Assembly (NCBI RefSeq): GCF_001577835.2
Contig: NC_029521.1
Location: forward strand, 2,142,398-2,206,397
DNA from: Coturnix japonica
Taxonomy: Eukaryota > Chordata > Aves > Galliformes > Phasianidae
Reading direction: 5' to 3'
DNA length: 64,000 nt
Position 1 is the first letter of the stretch. Every line of letters starts with the position of its first letter. The notes beneath the pieces were generated by a model. It was not told the DNA's origin. It saw only the letters and a list, made by a program, of their open reading frames with translations, and did not search any database. Shown here in pieces: positions 59,001-64,000 of this stretch. Position numbers and translations under genes: made by a program.

Positions 59001-59520
59001 AGCTGACCTGTTCCCCACAACCCCACGCTTGCTAAGGCTCTTGCCCAGGGAGATTATGTTCCCACACATTCGCCACCTGATTGCTGTCACTCAGTGGCAC
59101 ATTTGTCCACCGACATGGCTCGCTGTGGGTCCTTAAGGATGGGCTGGGGTGTCCTGTGAAAGCAGCCACGTGACAGGACCTGTTCCTGAGCCCTTAGAAC
59201 ACACGGATCCCGGAAAATACTTTTAATACTGCCAACTCGTCAGCTACATCTCATCCCCTTGGGACTCCATTTGGGGGTTTTGGGGAGCTAACTGCTTCCC
59301 TGTTTCAAGCTGGTGCTACCCGTGCTTGTTGATGCTTGTGCTCTGCAAAACACGCGCCATAAAGGCTAAAGCTACGCTGCACCTTCACTTTAAGTCAAGA
59401 CATGTTCAACCAGTTCAAATATTCCCAGAACAGAAATACAAAGTGAAAATTCTCTCGTACAAAATCTATGCCCTGGATTACCGTTTCTGCAACACCAAAA
59501 CTAATTCCGACATAGAGCTG
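56059..59520. other. intergenic DNA, no supported gene
   Basis: Only short open frames. On the minus strand a frame with GTAAGT at 58594-58599 and one after a TTTATTTTTCAG acceptor near 57004 could be exons, but neither gives a recognisable protein or a consistent chain. No repeat family was recognised with confidence. Confidence 0.5.
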
Positions 59521-59547
59521 CGGTGCAGGCATTTGGACTTAGCAGAC

Positions 59548-60240
59548 CAGGAGAAAAGCAGGAGACGGAAGAGCGGATACAGTAAGACGGAACTAAAGAA
59601 GAGCAGAGAGAGAATTGAAAAAGGATGCAGGTTAAGAAAGAAGAGCAGCGGACAAAGGGGCAAACACAGGAAAGGAGTGGGAGCAAAGAAGGTCAGCAAA
59701 CCACGGAAGAGAAGATGAGCAGAAGAAAAAGGAGAGGGTGAAAGTAGGAAGACACGCAGACGAGGAGAAGAGCAGAAAGGGAGATGAGTGATAACAGGTA
59801 AGGCAGAAAGCCAGAAATGGAGAGGAGCTGAAGGAGAAGATGTGAAATGGGCGGCATGGCAGAAGGACAGAAAACGGGAAGAAGGAAGCGGTCGTGAGAA
59901 AGTGCAGAAGAGAAAAAAGAGCAGAAGGAGAAGAGAGGCAGAAGAGCAGAGAAGGAAAAGCGCCCTGAGCAGAGAGCAGTAGTGTCGGAAGAGAAGAACA
60001 GTAGAGCATGAGAGTGCAAGAGGATGCCAGTGAATTGGGAAGAGCAGATGAGAAGAACAGGAGAGGATGCGGGTAGAAAGAAAAGCAGAAGAAGAGAACA
60101 CGTGCACAGAGGAGTGAGCATCCAAGGAAAGAAAAAGAGCAGAAGAGAAGGAGAGGAGAAGAGTCAGGGAGAAGAGCTGAAGGTTGGATGGTGGATGAGG
60201 AAAGGGAAGCAGCCAAGAGGAGAGCAGCAAAGGGACAGTG
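59548..60240 (+). repeat. 0.7-kb polypurine tract, degenerate AGAAGAGCAGAAG repeat
   Basis: The plus strand is dominated by A and G for about 700 bp, with many variants of 'gaagagcagaag' and 'ggagaagag'. Long Ser/Leu/Phe-rich frames on the minus strand are artefacts of this composition. Such tracts can form triplex (H-DNA) and block polymerases. Confidence 0.85.
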
Positions 60241-61221
60241 CTGGTGTTCTGCCCCAAGATTATTGGAAGCCAGGGAGAAAAGGTCCACGCTCCTCAGGTT
60301 AAGAGATGGGACGGGAGGAATGTTTGGGTCTGACAATGAAATCATTGGCAATCTGGGGAAAGGGCTGAGCCACGGTCCAGAAATGCCCGTTGGAGGGGAG
60401 GGCTCCCCTAACTGCCACTCTCCAGCTGTCACGGCATGGTAAAGGCAGCAGGCTTTCCCCCTGCTCCGCTTGCTTTCAGGCTGCCCCAGCTAAGGCCCCA
60501 ATATCCAGCTGAAGCCCACATGCACCCTTGGAGCCCATCTCAGCCGCAGCAGCCCAAGCAGCCCAGATCTTCAGCCCAGTGTCCCTTCTGGTCTTTTCCC
60601 CACAGAGAGAATCCCTCGAGGAGCGCTGACGGTGCCTGTGACGCCTGAAGCCACTTTTCCACAAGCCACTGTGCCGCCACCGGACCCCGCCTGGATGCAG
60701 CCCACCATCCGCGGACCGATGCCGGTACCACCCCAACCCCTCCCTGTCCCCAGTGCCACCCACCTGGTGCCTCAGGCCTCTGTCTGGCCTGCGTGTACTA
60801 GGTGTCTGGGACAGGCAGCACAGGGCAGCTCCCACCCTGGGGCTGCCCCCAACCGTGGCTCAGCTGCCACCTGGGGCTTGCCCAACTGTGGGCTGCACTT
60901 ACCAGTGCTGCAGCTGCTGCCTGGGGGGGCTGCACGGATGGCTCCCCCCGCTGCCCCTGCTCACTGCTGAGGGACATCCCCTGCTGGCAGGGACGGCTGC
61001 TTGCCCCAGCAGCCCATGGGGCTGTGGGCCTGGCCGTGCCCCATCAGAAGCTCCCGCAGCCCGCAGGCACCTGCCTGCCCAACAGGCCCCCGCCGCCTGC
61101 GGCCCCCTGCCACTTCTTTTGCAGGTACCGGCACTGCCAGCAGCATGTGCTCCCGTGCCTGCACCCTGCCCGCCAGCTGGGAGCCGCGCATGGAAGCCCT
61201 TGCAAGACGCGGGTGACTGTC

Positions 61222-62194
61222 ATGGAGATCAGGGGCACCAGCACCCACCCACGGGCTGCCCCCATCCGGACACGGTCCACTCACCTGCAGCGCTGCCATG
61301 CCACAATCAGGCTGTGAGTTCAGGGGCTGCAGAGCAGGCGGCTTGCTGCCGGCATTGCCTCACTGGCAATCTTCTGGCTTTTCCAGCAGGGACAACAAGC
61401 GCAGGCACCCCGCAGGAAACGCAGACAATGGATTCATCTGCTGGGCATGGATAGACACGTGAGTTTGAGGGCAGCAGAGCTTGGCCAGGCTGTTGGCACC
61501 CAGTTGCTCCCAGCTGTGGGAGAGCTGCCAGCATTGCCCCTGGGCAATGCATTTTCTTCCTTCCCCAGAAGTCACATCCTAGACGGCCATTTCCGCCCCC
61601 CTTTTTTTTTCATGGATGACAGCGCAGACTTTGCCAGCTGCTGACGTGGATCAGCAGGGGTGATTTGGGGCAGCAGAGCTGCCTGGGGGGTGTCTGCACC
61701 GAGTGCTTGATGGAAAAGCTGCACTGACCCCACTGGGATTTTCTTCCTTCCTTTTCCAGGAAGAGACCACCCAGCAGCAACAGAGTGAGCGACGATTGTG
61801 GAATGGACAATTTCTTCACCTGGATTCTTGTGAGTTTGTGGCTTACAGAGGGGATTGACGGGGTGGCTGTCGCACCCAGCAGGTTGTGGGAAGGTGCCAT
61901 TCATCCTTCTGCTCGGGGATGCTCTTGCTTTTTCAGAAGCACGAGTGCTCTGGAGGTCCCCCAGCACAACAGGGCTTGCCTGCAGTCACAAGAGAGAGGG
62001 ACAAAGACACTGAGAACAACAGAAGCACCCTTGAACTCCCCGGGGGCCGCAGGAGCTCAGCAAAGAGCCCAATCGCTGATCAGGGCTCTCGCAAACCCGC
62101 TCTGGCAGCAGCCAGCATTCCCCTGGAGCTGCCTGAGCCGGGACCCCCCCAGCTGCCCCGGCACCTCCGTCGCCCCCGGCACCGCACATTCTGA
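61222..62194 (+). CDS. candidate novel four-exon gene with tiny introns, 162 aa, function unknown
   Basis: Exons 61222-61313, 61390-61458, 61760-61829 and 61937-62194 join in frame (phases 2, 2, 0) to 489 nt with a terminal TGA. All three donors read GTGAGTT. Acceptors are pyrimidine-rich (CTGGCTTTTCCAGCAG, CCTTCCTTTTCCAG, TTGCTTTTTCAG). Introns are 76, 301 and 107 bp. The ATG has G at -3 and G at +4. The same frame is open upstream of it to an acceptor TTCTTTTGCAG at 61124, so a longer N-terminus spliced from further 5' is possible. The peptide starts MEIRGTSTHPRAAPIRTRS, is Arg/Pro-rich, has two aromatic patches (NGFICWAWID and MDNFFTWIL) and ends RHLRRPRHRTF. No signal peptide, TM or known domain seen. 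An alternative exon lies in the 301-bp intron. It might instead be a lncRNA or a chance set of signals in GC-rich DNA. Confidence 0.4.
61569..61644 (+). CDS. alternative terminal exon of the candidate mini-exon gene
   Basis: After an acceptor TTCCTTCCCCAG this exon continues the frame of the 61390-61458 exon (TSHILDGHFRPPFFFMDDSA, then DFASC) to TGA. It would give a 78-aa form. The GT just after it (GTGGAT) is a poor donor, so it reads better as a terminal exon or a decaying module. Confidence 0.25.
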
Positions 62195-62929
62195 TGGAAG
62201 AGGCGTGGCGGAGGGCAGCCACGGTGAATTCTCAGACACCTGGCACTGCCCACCCGGGAGATCTCCTGCGGCTGGCAGACAAGGACAAGCAGCACGGGGG
62301 ACAGCAGCAGCTGGCAAGCACCCCGTCCTCCTCTGATGCAAACTGGACAGTTCACGGAGGAGGGCCTGGTGAAGGCAGCCCGGGTTTGCTGCTCAGCCAC
62401 TTTGACTGGCCACCCGACGCATCTCCTGCCAAACGGCGACAAGCACCACGGGACAGCAGCCAGCCGGCCAAGTGCCCAGCACCCACCTGCACCACCAAAA
62501 AGGTCATAGCATCGGAGCACAATCAGCACACTGGCAACATCCCCGCCACAACCAGGAAAGCCACCACGATGCAGCATGTTCCAGGCCACAACCACCGGCG
62601 GCTAGGCGGTGCTGCCTGTGTCAGGCACGGCTGCCAGCCGACGACTCGGTTGCCCATCACACCCCAAAGCGGCTTCCAGCGGAGCGACCAAGAAAACCCG
62701 CCAACTGATGTTAGCAGGAGACATGGCTGTAGCTGACCAAGGCGGTTCCCTGGGAGCCTGGGCTTCCTGGCGCCCCCACCACACCAGAGAGCAGGCGGCA
62801 AGTGTTTCCAGGGCACACCCGCCCCAGCCCTACCCCTCCAAAAACTGGGCTGTCCGCAAACGGGCATCTTGGACTGGGGACCTGTGGGCTCTGAAGCTGA
62901 GGGATCGCCAAGAGTTGCACGTTAAGTAG

Positions 62930-63420
62930 GGCTGGAAATGCTGGGTGGGGAGGGGGAGAGAAAATTGGTTTGGGGGAAGGGTGGGAATTCTTGGGTGGCC
63001 AATATGACGGGTGGGGGATGGCTGGCGGGTAGGATATTGGGGCGGGGAATGTTGGGTGGGGAGTGGTTGGGGTGGAGTTTGGGGTGGGAATTCTTGAGGC
63101 GCGGGATCTTTTGGGGTGGCATGGAATGGCTGTACTCTGCTCTGGTGGGGTGGGAATCTGCGGGGTGGGAAAACGACTGGGTGAGACAAATGTCTGCCTG
63201 GGAGATGGCTGGCATCTAAAATGATTCGACTCTGTACTGCTGCACTGGGGATGTCGGAGGGGAGGACTTGGGTAGGGGTGGCAATTCTGGGGAGAAATTT
63301 GTACTCTGATAATGTTGCTACTTTGCTGTAAAATGTACTCTGATATGACACTCTGAAAGTGTCGGAATTTGGAGAAGGAATTATGGGGGTGGAATTGGGG
63401 GGGCATTGTAATACCAGAGA
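62930..63420 (+). repeat. G-rich degenerate minisatellite (GGGTGGGAATTCTTG-like)
   Basis: The plus strand changes abruptly from C-rich to G-rich. Units such as 'gggtgggaattcttg', 'ggggtgggaatctgcgg' and 'ggggtggaattggggg' recur. Several runs of three or more G lie close enough for G-quadruplexes. Pro/His-rich minus-strand frames here are composition artefacts. Confidence 0.75.
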
Positions 63421-64000
63421 ATTTTTACAGAGCAGCGCCATGCATCACAGAAGGATCCACAGCAGCAGCAGCTGTGAGCAGGAGAAACAGCATGAGAACA
63501 AGGACACATCTAGGAAAAAGAATTGAATAGCTCGCGCTTTCAAGGGGTTTTCAGGTTGTTATTGCGGTAGCTTTCCTACAATTAGTCGTGTGTGGGTTTT
63601 TAAACGCCCTGTCCGCTGTCATCTGTCTGCTATAAAAGCATGGCTTTTCGCAGTCGGATGGATGAGCCATATTTAACACATTGGTTTAATTGTGGCTCTT
63701 TGTCCTAGGCACTGACCTTTTGCCGTCAGGTTCGCAAACTTATTGTCTCAGGAACTAGGAATTAGTAGCATTAAAAACCAGGTTATTGTGTGCTTCTATT
63801 TTATTAGTAGATTGGATGTGAATCCAATAGGAATCGATGTTAACCAATGTGCTGGAATCTGTGGGATTAATCATTTGAATGTATTAGTAATGCTGGTTAT
63901 GATGCTCTTAGCCTATCTTAATTTTAAAGCCTTTTATTAATTTGCAAGACAAAACCTGGAAGGAATCCCAGGCAAAGGGATGGACCCTGTATACGATGGT
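63421..64000. other. unassigned right edge with TATA-box-like site
   Basis: Back to average composition. It contains TATAAAAG at about 63631 preceded by a C/T-rich stretch, and an ATTGG (inverted CCAAT) near 63683. This could be the promoter of a gene to the right or part of a solitary repeat. A 65-codon frame at 63743-63940 has no recognisable domain. Confidence 0.3.

Larger units (their letters stand above)
60436..62900 (+). other. C-rich, GC-rich compact island
   Basis: High GC, with C in excess over G on the plus strand and open frames in several phases. Polypyrimidine-AG and GTGAGT signals recur at short spacing. It contains the candidate mini-exon gene at 61.2-62.2 kb. A segment near 62261-62328 is repeated in diverged form about 165 bp later (both read 'tctcctgc', then 'gacaag' and 'gacagcag'). 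Confidence 0.6.

Noticed and set aside
59478-60432. Minus-strand frames of 259-266 codons rich in Ser, Leu and Phe
   Set aside because: They are the complement of the polypurine repeat; composition alone keeps them open, and several overlapping frames are open at once.
62711-63441. Minus-strand frames of over 200 codons rich in Pro and His
   Set aside because: They mirror the G-rich degenerate array; no domain and no splice or start context.

Overview
The window reads as bird nuclear DNA, most probably from a galliform such as chicken. It has three vertebrate retina genes with ordinary GT-AG introns, several CR1 LINE fragments (the dominant avian repeat), and one fixed 100-N assembly gap. 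Species is an inference; class Aves is well supported by the CR1 content.

Layout. Positions 1-8.8 kb are non-coding, with two CR1 pieces and a poly(A) tract. LRIT1 (+, four coding exons, 8853-15818, 626 aa) and LRIT2 (+, three coding exons, 20326-24420, 570 aa) follow in tandem. CDHR1 / photoreceptor cadherin / PCDH21 (-, 17 coding exons, 54831 down to 28390, 865 aa) converges on LRIT2. I placed all exons by hand. Every splice phase closes, and total lengths are close to those I recall for the human proteins (623, 550 and 859 aa). This is the conserved RGR-LRIT1-LRIT2-CDHR1 retinal neighbourhood; RGR was not found and should lie left of the window.

The genes share a tissue. LRIT1 and LRIT2 are LRR-Ig-FN3 single-pass proteins of the retina. 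CDHR1 is a six-repeat cadherin at the base of photoreceptor outer segments. A CRX-type TAATCC site sits about 160 bp before the LRIT1 start codon.

The two most interesting signals are these. (1) A second, homologous transmembrane/tail exon lies in the last CDHR1 intron (29638-29850). It has a good acceptor and the correct phase, and predicts a 752-aa isoform with a short basic tail. (2) At the right end, past a 0.7-kb polypurine tract, lies a GC-rich compact locus (61.1-62.2 kb). Its short exons, split by 73-301-bp introns, join in frame into a 162-aa protein that I do not recognise. A G-rich degenerate array follows it. An unrecognised orphan exon (55878-56058, -) lies next to the assembly gap upstream of CDHR1.
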